A stretch of 64,000 nt of DNA from JAJACP01 sp964350245. Its GTDB lineage: Bacteria > Chlamydiota > Chlamydiia > Chlamydiales > JAAKFR01. A program made the position numbers and the translations under genes. The DNA lies in assembly GCA_964350245.1 (NCBI GenBank), contig CAYGJC010000006.1, positions 39,933 to 103,932 of the forward strand, written 5' to 3'. The notes under the pieces were generated by a model. It did not search any database and was not told the DNA's origin. It saw only the letters and a program-made list of their open reading frames with translations. Position 1 is the stretch's first letter; each line of letters opens with the position of its first letter. Below are positions 1-8,845 of the stretch, in pieces.

Positions 1-1
1 C

Positions 2-358
2 CAGGAGGGATACGCAGCTGTCACACGTTTTATCTTCTTGTCAGGCGATAGACTCGATATGAGCAATGGTTTCTTTATCACCGTGGGTGCGGTGAGAAAA
101 GCCTTTTCTCACCCCTCTCTCAGCCTTCCTTTAATCACCTCATTTCCTAGCACCTCTTCTTATACCGAACCTTATCTGACAGACACCCTTCTTGAACAAG
201 TGAAACCCATCTATCGCGTTAAAGTCTCTAATACGTCTGAAGCTTATCCATGGACACATTGGGGACATAATGAACTGGGGCTTTTCCACAGCTGTCGCTA
301 TACAAACCAATACCCTTATGAATGGAAAAAAGAGGGGTACGACGATTTGTACAATTAG
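2..358 (+). CDS. 3' end of an unknown protein (5' truncated by window edge)
   Basis: The reading frame is open from the first base of the window to a TAG stop, giving about 118 residues. An internal TTG at 38 is not a convincing start because the frame continues upstream, so the gene very probably begins outside the window. The visible part is rich in aromatic residues near the C-terminus (YPWTHWGHNE, YTNQYPYEWKKEG), has no obvious membrane segment and shows no motif I recognise. It converges on hemH, with only 13 bases between the two stops. No function is assigned. Confidence 0.55.
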   Translation, partial: QEGYAAVTRFIFLSGDRLDMSNGFFITVGAVRKAFSHPSLSLPLITSFPSTSSYTEPYLTDTLLEQVKPIYRVKVSNTSEAYPWTHWGHNELGLFHSCRYTNQYPYEWKKEGYDDLYN

Positions 359-371
359 CCTTTCGGGAAGA

Positions 372-1346
372 TCAACGACTTCTTACCAACATGGACGTAG
401 AAGAAGGGGTGTAATTCTCCAAAATGGTGGCGATTGCCTCAATCCAGTCCGGGCGGCGATTGAGCGCAGGTAATCGGTAAGCGGCCAGCCCTTGCTCAAG
501 GATGATCGGTAGATACTCCTGCTCTATCTCAAAGAGGGTCTCAATATGATCTGAAGTGAAACTGATAGGGATGAAAAGAACGGTCTTACGCCCTTTTTGA
601 TACTTTTGAATCTGTTCACATACCTCTTGTGTATAGGGACGGAGCCACTCCCCAGGACCAAATTTTGATTGGTAGGCAAGAAGACTCTCGACGTTGGGAA
701 AGCCTTTCATGACATTTTTGTAGGAAAGCTGACACTCATACGCGTAGAGATCTCCCTGATCTACGAACGTTTGCGGCACACCGTGCGCCGAGAAAAAAAA
801 GAGCGTTTCTTCCTCTTTAAGATTTTGCTTTTTTAAAAACTCTCGTATAGCCGATTGGGTGGCTTGAATGAAGGCAGGATGTGAAGGATAGGATTTGACC
901 CACTTGAGCTTGTTGAGGGTCTTTTCTGAGAGCCGATCTTGAAAAAAACGGGCTACACTACCTGTTGTGGCATATGTAAACTGTGGAAACATGGGAAAAA
1001 CCCGAATCTCCTCGCAATCGAGTGCCTCAAGAGTAGCCAAGGATTTAGCATGAGTGGCAGGCAGATAGCGATGAAACGTGAGAACGGGGGTATCGAACTT
1101 TAACCGTAGTTGGTCAGCCACATATTCTGTATCAGAATAAATCGGAGAACAGCCTCCTATGGAGAGGTAATCTTTGGAAATTTTCACCGAACGCTTGCGC
1201 GCAACCCTCCGAAAGAGGTAATTATTTATAACGCGTGGCAATTTTGTGCGTACGACATCCCGATCTGTGAGAAGAGCTGATAAAAAAGGCTCTATCTCAT
1301 CTAAAGAGCGTGGGCCACCAAAATTGACGATCAGATAAGCTGTCAT
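372..1346 (-). CDS. hemH: ferrochelatase
   Basis: This 324-residue protein inserts Fe2+ into protoporphyrin IX, the last step of haem synthesis. The N-terminus (LIVNFGGP) is the family signature. The catalytic His lies in SAHGVP (His188), and the conserved acidic partner lies in FTSDHIETL (Glu269). The length is normal for bacterial ferrochelatases. It starts with ATG and is divergent from the next gene, a solute-binding lipoprotein. The same pair, a ferrochelatase beside a glutamine-type binding protein, is known in Chlamydia trachomatis (CT485/CT486), so the neighbourhood is conserved. No transmembrane tail is visible, so it is probably a soluble or peripheral enzyme. Confidence 0.95.
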   Translation of the reverse strand: MTAYLIVNFGGPRSLDEIEPFLSALLTDRDVVRTKLPRVINNYLFRRVARKRSVKISKDYLSIGGCSPIYSDTEYVADQLRLKFDTPVLTFHRYLPATHAKSLATLEALDCEEIRVFPMFPQFTYATTGSVARFFQDRLSEKTLNKLKWVKSYPSHPAFIQATQSAIREFLKKQNLKEEETLFFFSAHGVPQTFVDQGDLYAYECQLSYKNVMKGFPNVESLLAYQSKFGPGEWLRPYTQEVCEQIQKYQKGRKTVLFIPISFTSDHIETLFEIEQEYLPIILEQGLAAYRLPALNRRPDWIEAIATILENYTPSSTSMLVRSR

Positions 1347-1375
1347 GAAACACTATTTAATGTATGATGGGAATT

Positions 1376-2116
1376 ATGAAAAGAGTTCTTCTCTGTTTTC
1401 TTGTTTTTTTAGCAGGGTGCAGTTCATCTCAACCTAAAGAAGGCCTCTACTCAATTGCCCGTGATCCCTACTGGTTCCCACTAGATCTAGATCGGATGAC
1501 ATTGAATATCAATGGATTTACAAATGCTCTTGTCCTAAAACTAGCGGAAGTGGAAAAGAAAAACTTCCACCTGATCGACACTGACTGGAGTCAGCTGTAT
1601 GCAGGATTGGAACAAAATAATTATGCGGCCGTCTTTACCTCCCTTCCACAGACGGTCATTTCAGAAGAAAAGTATGCTTTCTCTGATCCTTTTCTGTTGC
1701 TTGGACCTGTTTTAGTTGTTGCTAAAGACTCAACTGTAGATACGCTTGCTGATCTTGAAGGGGAAACGATCGGGGTCTATCAGTTTGACGACTCCGTTCT
1801 GTTGGCCCAGCGCTATCCCTCTCTTTTGATCTCTCTCTATGAGAGTTTTACGCGTGCTTTAGATGAGGTAGCAAGTGGAGCTGTCGCCGGGGTGCTCATT
1901 CCTAATCTTGAAGCTCATGCGCTCATTCCCGCCCTTTACAAAGATCAGCTGAAAATTGTAACGGCTCCTTTGACCAATAAAGGGCTGAGAGTGATCACCG
2001 TAAAGGGCAGACATCAAGCTCTACTCAAACACTTCAATGCAGGGCTAAAAAAGATGCAGGAAGAGGGAAGCTATGAAGAGCTCCTGAACAAATTTGGTGT
2101 GATTCCCCAATCATGA
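1376..2116 (+). CDS. periplasmic amino-acid-binding lipoprotein (SBP family 3)
   Basis: The protein is the solute receptor of a polar amino-acid ABC importer. It begins with a lipoprotein signal (MKRVLLCFLVFLAGC; lipobox LAGC, lipidated Cys15) followed by a family-3 binding fold of about 230 residues. The segment DTLADLEGETIGVYQ is the typical linker between the two lobes. I prefer the ATG at 1376 (246 residues) over the ATGs at 1364 and 1367, because a GGG-type ribosome site precedes it and the signal peptide then starts with MKR. No permease or ATPase is adjacent. By position beside hemH it matches CT486, annotated as a glutamine-binding protein, but the ligand cannot be read from the sequence. 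Confidence 0.85.
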   Translation: MKRVLLCFLVFLAGCSSSQPKEGLYSIARDPYWFPLDLDRMTLNINGFTNALVLKLAEVEKKNFHLIDTDWSQLYAGLEQNNYAAVFTSLPQTVISEEKYAFSDPFLLLGPVLVVAKDSTVDTLADLEGETIGVYQFDDSVLLAQRYPSLLISLYESFTRALDEVASGAVAGVLIPNLEAHALIPALYKDQLKIVTAPLTNKGLRVITVKGRHQALLKHFNAGLKKMQEEGSYEELLNKFGVIPQS

Positions 2117-2265
2117 AGAATTTCCATCTAACTGTTTACACGATTATTGCTTTCTTTGTTTTAGTGATGGGATGCGTGGCAGTAGTTGCCTTTATGCGCC
2201 ACTCCAATGCGACGGGTTTAGACCCCGCCCAGATTGGGAAAATCCGTGAAATTGCCCGCAAATGA
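2113..2265 (+). CDS. small single-pass membrane peptide (50 aa)
   Basis: A 50-codon frame starts at an ATG that overlaps the stop of the binding-protein gene (ATGA) and ends in a TGA that overlaps the ATG of the next gene (ATGA). It is therefore translationally coupled on both sides, which is strong evidence that it is real. The product has one hydrophobic helix of about 22 residues (residues 7-28, VYTIIAFFVLVMGCVAVVAF) and a short polar tail ending in KIREIARK. I do not recognise the family. Its coupling to a TauE/SafE-like membrane protein suggests a joint role at the inner membrane, but this is inference. Confidence 0.75.
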   Translation: MKNFHLTVYTIIAFFVLVMGCVAVVAFMRHSNATGLDPAQIGKIREIARK

Positions 2266-2945
2266 CCCTCTTTTTCACACTGCTACCGATTTATCTTTTT
2301 GGCAATCTCCACTGCGCAGGCATGTGTGGCCCACTGATGGCATTACTCGCTAAAAACAGATACCGACACGCCTATTTTATCGGGCGCATGCTCTCTTACA
2401 GTCTTGCCGGCCTTCTTTCTGCTGAAATCGGCATGCTCTTTTTTCACACTCTTAGTAGGTACCACCTATCAGCCCTTCTTTCCCTTCTTTTTGGTAGTGT
2501 GATTTGCGGATTGGGAATACTTTCTTTTTTGCGGCTCTCCTACCCAGGAGCCAGATGGCTTGCCAAAAAAACAGCAGGGGTCTCGGCTCTCCTTTCTCAA
2601 TTGCTCGCAGCTTATGGCCCCCTTCCTGTGTTTCTTTTTGGCGTGTGCACGCTTTTGCTTCCTTGCGGACAGACACTGGTGGTTTTTTCTGCCTGTGCTC
2701 TTGATGCGCAGCCCCTGGTAGGCCTGGTCAATGGCTTTTTATTCGCGCTGCTCACCTCCCCTTCTCTTATTGTGAGCATGGGTGCCTTTAAAAAGTTGCG
2801 GACGCGCTATCATATTTGGATGGGGTGTGCAACGCTACTTGTGGGCGTGCTGGCTCTTTTGCGCGGACTGGCTGATCTTGAGGTGGTCCAGCATCTCGTT
2901 CTCAACCCAAGCGCTTCCCATCCCTTTCACATTGTCTTGTACTGA
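2262..2945 (+). CDS. sulfite exporter TauE/SafE (UreH_2-like) family membrane protein
   Basis: This 227-residue integral membrane protein has about six hydrophobic helices. Its N-terminal signature GNLHCAGMCGPL matches the small TauE/SafE or 'UreH_2' membrane family (typically LHCxGMCGP), whose members often lie beside copper or cytochrome oxidase maturation genes. The paired Cys residues in HCAGMCGP and the later LLPCGQ are the conserved metal or thiol features. The start overlaps the stop of the 50-residue peptide. The transported substrate is unknown; a role in metal or thiol handling is inferred from the family only. Confidence 0.75.
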   Translation: MTLFFTLLPIYLFGNLHCAGMCGPLMALLAKNRYRHAYFIGRMLSYSLAGLLSAEIGMLFFHTLSRYHLSALLSLLFGSVICGLGILSFLRLSYPGARWLAKKTAGVSALLSQLLAAYGPLPVFLFGVCTLLLPCGQTLVVFSACALDAQPLVGLVNGFLFALLTSPSLIVSMGAFKKLRTRYHIWMGCATLLVGVLALLRGLADLEVVQHLVLNPSASHPFHIVLY

Positions 2946-3030
2946 GATACATTTTTGTTGAAGAAATTGTGAAGATGGGATTAGGCTAGGTCCCTTACTA
3001 GAAAAAACTTCCTTAAGAGGTTGATGAACA

Positions 3031-3807
3031 ATGAAAAAGATTTTTTCAATTTTCCTGGTCTGCTGCGCTACAAGTCTAGCTGCCGATGATGCACCTGTCT
3101 TCGATGAGGCGGGTGAAAATGAATGCCGTATCTTCTCACCCATTCCCTTTGTCTCTGGTGAGCCGATCTTTGAAGAAGATGAGGAGGGTTGCAAAGCGAT
3201 TGTAGATGACGAAAAAGAGGCCGATGAGGCTGTTCCCTACTGCAGCAACGAAAAAGACGGGGCTGACGAAGAGTCAGAACAAGAACCTTCCCGCCCAATT
3301 GGCCCTCCCTACCCAATCGGCTCTCAAAGCTACGATCATCACACCTGCTACCAAGCTAACTACTGCAGATGGAAACGCTATAAGACGAATTTCGGTATGG
3401 AAAAGCTTTTTATGCGCTTTCCACAACAACCGGCCATCAGCCAAAGCCACTCTCTATTAACTGCTTATGCTTATGATTATGCGGTTATGTATTCTTTTGC
3501 GGGTTATTACCCACCTCTTGGACATATCGACCCAATCGCCTGGTTTGATGAGATTCTGTTTAATGTGAGCGATCATCCTTATAACTTAATTAGTCACACA
3601 ATCTTCCAAGCCTCCAATGGCAATTGGATGATGGATTACGTAGCGCATGACTACCTACAAAACTTAGTACTTAAAGCACGCGCTATCATCACACCTTTCA
3701 ATGGCTATATTCTTCAGTGTGTGAAGCCAAATGGCTCGAAAGACTACTTCGATTACTTCTTGGATAACTTTTGGATTAAATGTGAATGTGGGATCTCCAC
3801 AAATTAA
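3031..3807 (+). CDS. exported protein of unknown function
   Basis: The 258-residue product starts with a clear Sec signal peptide (MKKIFSIFLVCCATSLAA, cleavage probably after residue 18). A strongly acidic low-complexity stretch follows (about residues 20-95, rich in Asp and Glu). The C-terminal 150 residues are aromatic and Cys-containing (RWKRYKTNFGMEKLFMRF, FDYFLDNFWIKCECG). No known domain is recognised. It is transcribed alone and ends at the intrinsic terminator at 3835-3876. The acidic mature N-terminus and Cys-rich tail suggest a periplasmic or envelope protein, which is inference. Confidence 0.7.
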   Translation: MKKIFSIFLVCCATSLAADDAPVFDEAGENECRIFSPIPFVSGEPIFEEDEEGCKAIVDDEKEADEAVPYCSNEKDGADEESEQEPSRPIGPPYPIGSQSYDHHTCYQANYCRWKRYKTNFGMEKLFMRFPQQPAISQSHSLLTAYAYDYAVMYSFAGYYPPLGHIDPIAWFDEILFNVSDHPYNLISHTIFQASNGNWMMDYVAHDYLQNLVLKARAIITPFNGYILQCVKPNGSKDYFDYFLDNFWIKCECGISTN

Positions 3808-3834
3808 GACTTGATCTTACACCAAGAAGTATAG

Positions 3835-3876
3835 AAACTCCCGCTAAATAGACAGATTATTAGCGGGAGTTTTTTT
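3835..3876 (+). terminator. intrinsic terminator that overlaps the sthA ribosome-binding site
   Basis: A perfect 13-bp inverted repeat (3835-3847 with 3860-3872, core CTCCCGCTAA/TTAGCGGGAG) surrounds a 12-base loop and runs into a T7 tract at 3870-3876. The ATG of sthA follows immediately at 3877. The GGGAG in the 3' arm (3865-3869) is the only Shine-Dalgarno-like sequence at the right distance (7 bases) from that ATG. Confidence 0.85.
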
Positions 3877-5280
3877 ATGGATAAATACGACCTCATTGTC
3901 ATCGGGACAGGGCCGGCAGGAGAAAAAGCAGCAGTAAAGGCCGCCTATTTTGGGCATAAAGTGGCCATCATCGAAAAAGAACCCTCCTATGGCGGCGCGG
4001 GCGTGAATACAGGCACGTTACCTTCTAAAACCCTCAAAGAAACGGCGCTTTTCTTATCTGGAAAATATGATAAGGGACTCTACGGGGTGGAGAGGGACGT
4101 TGAGGGCGACACAAATGTCGAAACATTCATGTATCGAAAAAACTTCGTTATCCAGACAGAATCGGAAGTGGTCAGGCAGAACTTAATCCGCCATGGTGTG
4201 GATATCTACCATGGCTTTGCTAGTTTTGTGGACAACAACACAGTGGAGGTCAAAGGTCCAAAGGAGGTCGCTCTCAAGGGTGATTACATCATTATTGCCA
4301 CAGGATCATATCCCTTTCATCCGACGAATATCCCTTTTGATAACAAGCGCGTACACGACTCAGATACCATTTTGAACATCACCCGTTTTCCCCAATCGGT
4401 AGCTGTTTTAGGTGCAGGAGTGATCGGCTGCGAGTATGCCACAATTTTCTCTACTATGGGCACCAAGGTCTTTTTAATTAACCGCAGCGATCAAATCCTT
4501 CCTTTCATCGACAAGGAAATCGTTAACCACTTTATCGACCATATGCGCCACGACCAGATCGATCTTCTCTTTAATAAGGGAGTAGAGAGCATTGATGTCC
4601 CTCAAACTGAAAAAGAACATCTCACTGTTAACCTAGACTCTGGAGAAAAGCTGCACGTAGATATGTTCCTTTTTGCTGCAGGTCGAAACGGAAATACCCG
4701 AGGACTGAATCTCGAAAAAGTGGGCTTGGAGGTCACTAAGCGAGAAACAATTGAGGTGAATGAGAACTACCAAACAAAGGTTCGGAATATTTATGCTGTG
4801 GGCGATGTAATTGGTTTTCCCGCATTGGCCAGTACAGGCATGGACCAAGGACGTGTGGCGGTAGCGCATATTTTTCAAACCAAAGACATCGAACAGATTG
4901 CACGCATTCTTCCCTTTGGCATCTACACAGTCCCTGAAATTTCGACAGCAGGTCTAACTGAAGAGGAGGCTAAAGAGCAGGGCCTCTCCTACTGCACTGG
5001 CGTGGCTTATCACAAGGATATGCCGCGCGGAAAGATCATGGGTGCAGAGAGAGGGATGCTCAAATTAGTCTTTACCCGTGACGATCTGATCATTCGCGGA
5101 GTACATGTGATTGGACATTTAGCAACGGAGTTGATTCATCACGGTATGGGGCTGATTGAAGGGAATAAAACGGTCATTGATGTGATTGGAAAAGTTTACA
5201 ACTTTCCGACGTTACACGATCTCTATAAGTATGCTGCTTATGATGGCTTGGGCAACTTGGCGGGGCATAAAGTAAAGTAG
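3877..5280 (+). CDS. sthA: soluble pyridine nucleotide transhydrogenase
   Basis: This 467-residue flavoprotein interconverts NADPH and NADH in the cytoplasm. The FAD motif GTGPAG (10-15) and the second nucleotide-binding motif GAGVIG (179-184) are intact. The stretches HDSDTIL and GVIGCEYATIF closely follow E. coli SthA. Where dihydrolipoamide dehydrogenases have GGTCLNVGCIPSK, this protein has GGAGVNTGTLPSK: both redox cysteines are missing, which excludes a classic disulfide oxidoreductase and supports the transhydrogenase call. It starts directly after a terminator hairpin whose 3' arm supplies its ribosome site. It is monocistronic; the downstream opp genes begin 41 bases later. Confidence 0.9.
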   Translation: MDKYDLIVIGTGPAGEKAAVKAAYFGHKVAIIEKEPSYGGAGVNTGTLPSKTLKETALFLSGKYDKGLYGVERDVEGDTNVETFMYRKNFVIQTESEVVRQNLIRHGVDIYHGFASFVDNNTVEVKGPKEVALKGDYIIIATGSYPFHPTNIPFDNKRVHDSDTILNITRFPQSVAVLGAGVIGCEYATIFSTMGTKVFLINRSDQILPFIDKEIVNHFIDHMRHDQIDLLFNKGVESIDVPQTEKEHLTVNLDSGEKLHVDMFLFAAGRNGNTRGLNLEKVGLEVTKRETIEVNENYQTKVRNIYAVGDVIGFPALASTGMDQGRVAVAHIFQTKDIEQIARILPFGIYTVPEISTAGLTEEEAKEQGLSYCTGVAYHKDMPRGKIMGAERGMLKLVFTRDDLIIRGVHVIGHLATELIHHGMGLIEGNKTVIDVIGKVYNFPTLHDLYKYAAYDGLGNLAGHKVK

Positions 5281-5321
5281 CTTGATCTTTGATGGATGTC
5301 TGATTATGGTGAACCACGACT

Positions 5322-7367
5322 ATGAAAGGATGGACTCTACTCAAAAGTATCTTTGCTCTAGGGCTCATGGCGCTCTTTGCTATGCTCTACTGGTCTTCTT
5401 CTCTGTTAGAGAGCGATCTTAAGTCTATTCGTCTAGAAATGAAACAGATGCGATCAGAGATCTCGCGCCTGGGTCAAAAAATACGCACGACTCAAATGGT
5501 GAGTATCCCTTCCAAATCAGCACATGTTGTGGAACATGCTTTTCCCAACTTGCTAGAAGAAGATCCCTATTTAACTCAAACTCTTCCCTCCCAGATTGGG
5601 GACCATTTTCAACCCAAGGGAGTTGTCAAAAATGCGATTATCGGCAGGCCCGACACACTCCACCCGTTCAACGGCTTTCGGGATGTTTCAAACATGTACC
5701 AGATGTGTACTGTACGTATCGGAGATTTAAAATTTGGGAAGTATGAAACGCTGGCTCCCGATATGGCAGTTCGGTTAGAGGTACGGCCGCAGGCTGACAA
5801 TCCCGATGTGCAAGAGTATTGGATTTTCCTCAGAGATGATGTCTACTGGCAGCCACTCAATCCAGCCCATTTCCCGACCTCTTTAGAGCTTGCTCCTCAG
5901 TTTCTTGAAAAGCATCCCGTCACGGCCTACGATTTTAAGTTTTTCTTCGATGCGGTGAACAACACGTATGTCTCAGAATCGAAAGCCGCTTCTTTAAGAA
6001 CCTATTTTAATGACATCGAAGAATTTCGCATTATTGATCCTTACACGTTTGTCATTCGATGGAAACCGCATATCACACCTGAAAATACGCAAAAAGTGAA
6101 ATACACCTCGCTTAGCTTAACAGCAGCTCTACAGCCCTTACCCTGTTTTGTTTATCAGTATTTCGCAGACGGACATAAAATTGTTGAAGACGATGCGAAC
6201 CCCGACACGTATCGTACGAATTCGATTTGGGCACAGAATTTTGCTCACCATTGGGCAAAAAACGTGATCGTGAGCTGCGGTCCCTACCTGTTTGATGGAA
6301 TGAATGAAGAGGGAATCTCTTTTAAACGGAATCCTGAGCACTACCAACCTTATCGCGTTCTGGTTGAGGGTGCTCACTATCGGTTTAAGGAAAGCTTCGA
6401 TGCAGCATGGCAAGATTTTAAAACGGGAAAAATCGATTTCTGCACCCTCTCACCCAATCAACTTATTGAGCTGAAAACATTTATAGCAAGCGATGAGTAT
6501 GCACGTCAAAAGCAAGAAGGGTTAGGTATTAAGATGATCGACTACGTCGATTTGAGCTTTTATTATATCGGATGGAATACCACCAAACCTTTCTTTTCCA
6601 ATCCCCTTTTACGTAAGGCCATGACCCTTTCAATTGACCGCAACCGGATTATCGAACAAAACCTGAACGACATGGCCATTCCTATTTCGGGTCCCTTTTT
6701 TCGCTTTTCCCCTTCTTATGACCCCGATATTACCGCATGGCCTTTTAATCCGGATGAGGCGAGAGAGATTTTGGATGCAAATGGATGGGTCGACCTTGAT
6801 GGAGACGGAATCCGCGATAAAATCATTGATGGCAAGCGGGTTGCTTTTCGTTTTAAGCTGTACTATTTTGTTAAAAGCCTCTCCTCTAAGGTGATTGCTG
6901 ATTACATTACAACAGCACTCCGTGAGGTCGGTATCGAGTGCCAGCTGACGGGGCTTGATCTTGCTGATTTATCACGACAATTTGACGATAAAAACTTTGA
7001 TGCCATCTGCATGGGATGGAAGCTTGGAGCCCCTCCGGAGGACCCCAGACAGCTTTGGCATTCGTCGGGAGCACACGAAAAGGGATCTTCAAACGCCATT
7101 GGGTTTGCCAATCCTGAGATTGATCGGATTATCGATGCGCTGAACTACGAGTATGATAAAGACAAACGCCTCTCGCTTTATCACCAGTTCCACCACATCA
7201 TTCACACAGAAGCACCGTATACTTTTCTCTACACACCCAAAGTACGCCTTCTCTACCGAGAGTATGTCCACAACGTTTTTATTCCGAGAGAGAGGCAGGA
7301 TTTAGTGCCCGGTGCGGATATTCCTGAACCTAATATTGAAATTGTTTGGATAGATAAAAAATCGTGA
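5322..7367 (+). CDS. oppA: membrane-anchored peptide ABC transporter substrate-binding protein (SBP family 5)
   Basis: The 681-residue protein belongs to the family-5 solute receptors for peptides (OppA/DppA). Instead of a cleavable lipobox it has an uncleaved-looking hydrophobic helix (residues 7-28) followed by a short heptad-rich segment (30-56), so it seems tethered to the inner membrane by a helix plus coiled coil. The typical family loop DLDGDGIRDKI lies near residue 490. The gene is the first of an oppABC operon: its stop overlaps the GTG of the next gene by four bases. ATPase genes are not adjacent, but oppD-oppF occur about 6 kb downstream. Peptide specificity is not readable. Confidence 0.88.
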   Translation: MKGWTLLKSIFALGLMALFAMLYWSSSLLESDLKSIRLEMKQMRSEISRLGQKIRTTQMVSIPSKSAHVVEHAFPNLLEEDPYLTQTLPSQIGDHFQPKGVVKNAIIGRPDTLHPFNGFRDVSNMYQMCTVRIGDLKFGKYETLAPDMAVRLEVRPQADNPDVQEYWIFLRDDVYWQPLNPAHFPTSLELAPQFLEKHPVTAYDFKFFFDAVNNTYVSESKAASLRTYFNDIEEFRIIDPYTFVIRWKPHITPENTQKVKYTSLSLTAALQPLPCFVYQYFADGHKIVEDDANPDTYRTNSIWAQNFAHHWAKNVIVSCGPYLFDGMNEEGISFKRNPEHYQPYRVLVEGAHYRFKESFDAAWQDFKTGKIDFCTLSPNQLIELKTFIASDEYARQKQEGLGIKMIDYVDLSFYYIGWNTTKPFFSNPLLRKAMTLSIDRNRIIEQNLNDMAIPISGPFFRFSPSYDPDITAWPFNPDEAREILDANGWVDLDGDGIRDKIIDGKRVAFRFKLYYFVKSLSSKVIADYITTALREVGIECQLTGLDLADLSRQFDDKNFDAICMGWKLGAPPEDPRQLWHSSGAHEKGSSNAIGFANPEIDRIIDALNYEYDKDKRLSLYHQFHHIIHTEAPYTFLYTPKVRLLYREYVHNVFIPRERQDLVPGADIPEPNIEIVWIDKKS

Positions 7368-8845
7368 TTGCCTATTTAGTTCGCCGCACCCTTCTCCTTC
7401 CGCTCACGTTGTTTGCCATCATTTTGGTGAATTTTGTTATCCTCAATTTGGCTCCAGGAGATCCTGTGAATCAAGCCAATCTTGGTGCAACGGGAGAAGC
7501 GACACGCGCTGCAGATGACGCAGGTGTGACCGGAGAAAATCAGTACCTCATGTTTCGGGAACACTATGGTCTCACCCTTCCCATCTTGCTCAACACCTGG
7601 CCCTCTTTACCCAAAGAGTCCATTCAAGCGGGTATCGAACAATTGAGCAGCGGCAAGACAGCCATGGGTGTTCAAAAGTATCATGAACTTCAAACGCTTT
7701 GGGGGGATCGGGCTAAGTTTCTCCTCCCGTACCTTCTTGAAGAGGCCCGAAATACCGAAAACGCTCCTGAAAAACGGCGGATTGCAGCCAATCTTTTTGT
7801 CCGTGGAGCGATCCGGCAGGGGCACGTCGGTCCCACTCTTTCATCAGAAAAGCGAGCCGAAAATAGAGAGATTGCTAACACCAATCTTTTTTTAAGTGGG
7901 CTGCGCGTCTTTGAAAATGATACAGAGGTCTCTTTGGAAGAAAAAGTCTCTGAACTCGCCCGCTGGTTTGAGCTGAGCGGTGGAGAAAGCGCCTTTTTAG
8001 ATGAAGGGTGGAAAAAAGTGAAAACGCTTTTCTTCAAAACCCGTTTTTTTCGTTATTTGAGCCGAGTACTCACACTTGATTTTGGAACATTGCGCAATGA
8101 TAGTAATAAACCTGTCATTCACGAGGTTGCAGGGCGTATTAAGTACTCGCTGACATTAGCTGTGATTCCGATGCTCATCACCTTTCTCCTCTGCCAGGTC
8201 TTTGGAATGGTCATGGCTGTTAAACAAAACAGATGGCCAGACTACTCATTGAATATCACCTTTCTTATTCTTTTTGCGATTCCTATTTTTGTCGTTGCCC
8301 CCTTTTTAATTGAAAAAGTAGCTCTGCATCGTACATTTCCTTTTACCTCGGTTGCGATCCCCTACAGTGGCTTTCACAGCTCAGCGGAGGTCTACGAGAC
8401 CCTAACCTCATCCAGCCGTCTTGCCGACACACTCCGCCACCTCTTTTTACCTCTCATTGCAATCATGTATGGAACACTTGCCATGCAAGCGCGCCTCTCT
8501 CGAACAGCTTTCTTAGAGGTTTTGAGACAAGATTATGTCCGCACGGCACGCGCTAAAGGTCTTTCGTGGGGGCGCATTTTAATCAAACACGTAGGAAGGA
8601 ATGGAGCGATTACGATTGTCACCTCCCTTGCAGCCTCTTTAGGGGTAGTTCTGGGGGGATCATTAATTGTTGAGACGATTTTTGAAATCAATGGATTCGG
8701 TCGTTTTTTTTATGAGGCGATTTTAAACCGCGACTATAATGTGGTTCTTTTCTCCGCATTTGCCGGCTCTTTTCTCACCCTGATCGGCTACCTGCTCGCT
8801 GATGTGGCCTATACCCTACTTGATCCGAGGATAAGCTTAGAATGA
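7364..8845 (+). CDS. oppB: peptide ABC transporter permease OppB-like, with large insertion
   Basis: This is an inner-membrane permease subunit of the peptide importer. It starts with GTG overlapping the previous stop (GTGA). The first helix (about residues 8-29, FAIILVNFVILNLAPGDP) is typical of OppB. The C-terminal 240 residues carry the remaining helices and the EAA coupling loop (YVRTARAKGLSWGRI, about 388-402). Typical OppB proteins have about 300-340 residues; this one has 493, because a soluble, mostly charged stretch of about 190 residues sits between helix 1 and helix 2, which should face the periplasm. The stop overlaps the ATG of oppC. Confidence 0.88.
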   Translation: MIAYLVRRTLLLPLTLFAIILVNFVILNLAPGDPVNQANLGATGEATRAADDAGVTGENQYLMFREHYGLTLPILLNTWPSLPKESIQAGIEQLSSGKTAMGVQKYHELQTLWGDRAKFLLPYLLEEARNTENAPEKRRIAANLFVRGAIRQGHVGPTLSSEKRAENREIANTNLFLSGLRVFENDTEVSLEEKVSELARWFELSGGESAFLDEGWKKVKTLFFKTRFFRYLSRVLTLDFGTLRNDSNKPVIHEVAGRIKYSLTLAVIPMLITFLLCQVFGMVMAVKQNRWPDYSLNITFLILFAIPIFVVAPFLIEKVALHRTFPFTSVAIPYSGFHSSAEVYETLTSSSRLADTLRHLFLPLIAIMYGTLAMQARLSRTAFLEVLRQDYVRTARAKGLSWGRILIKHVGRNGAITIVTSLAASLGVVLGGSLIVETIFEINGFGRFFYEAILNRDYNVVLFSAFAGSFLTLIGYLLADVAYTLLDPRISLE

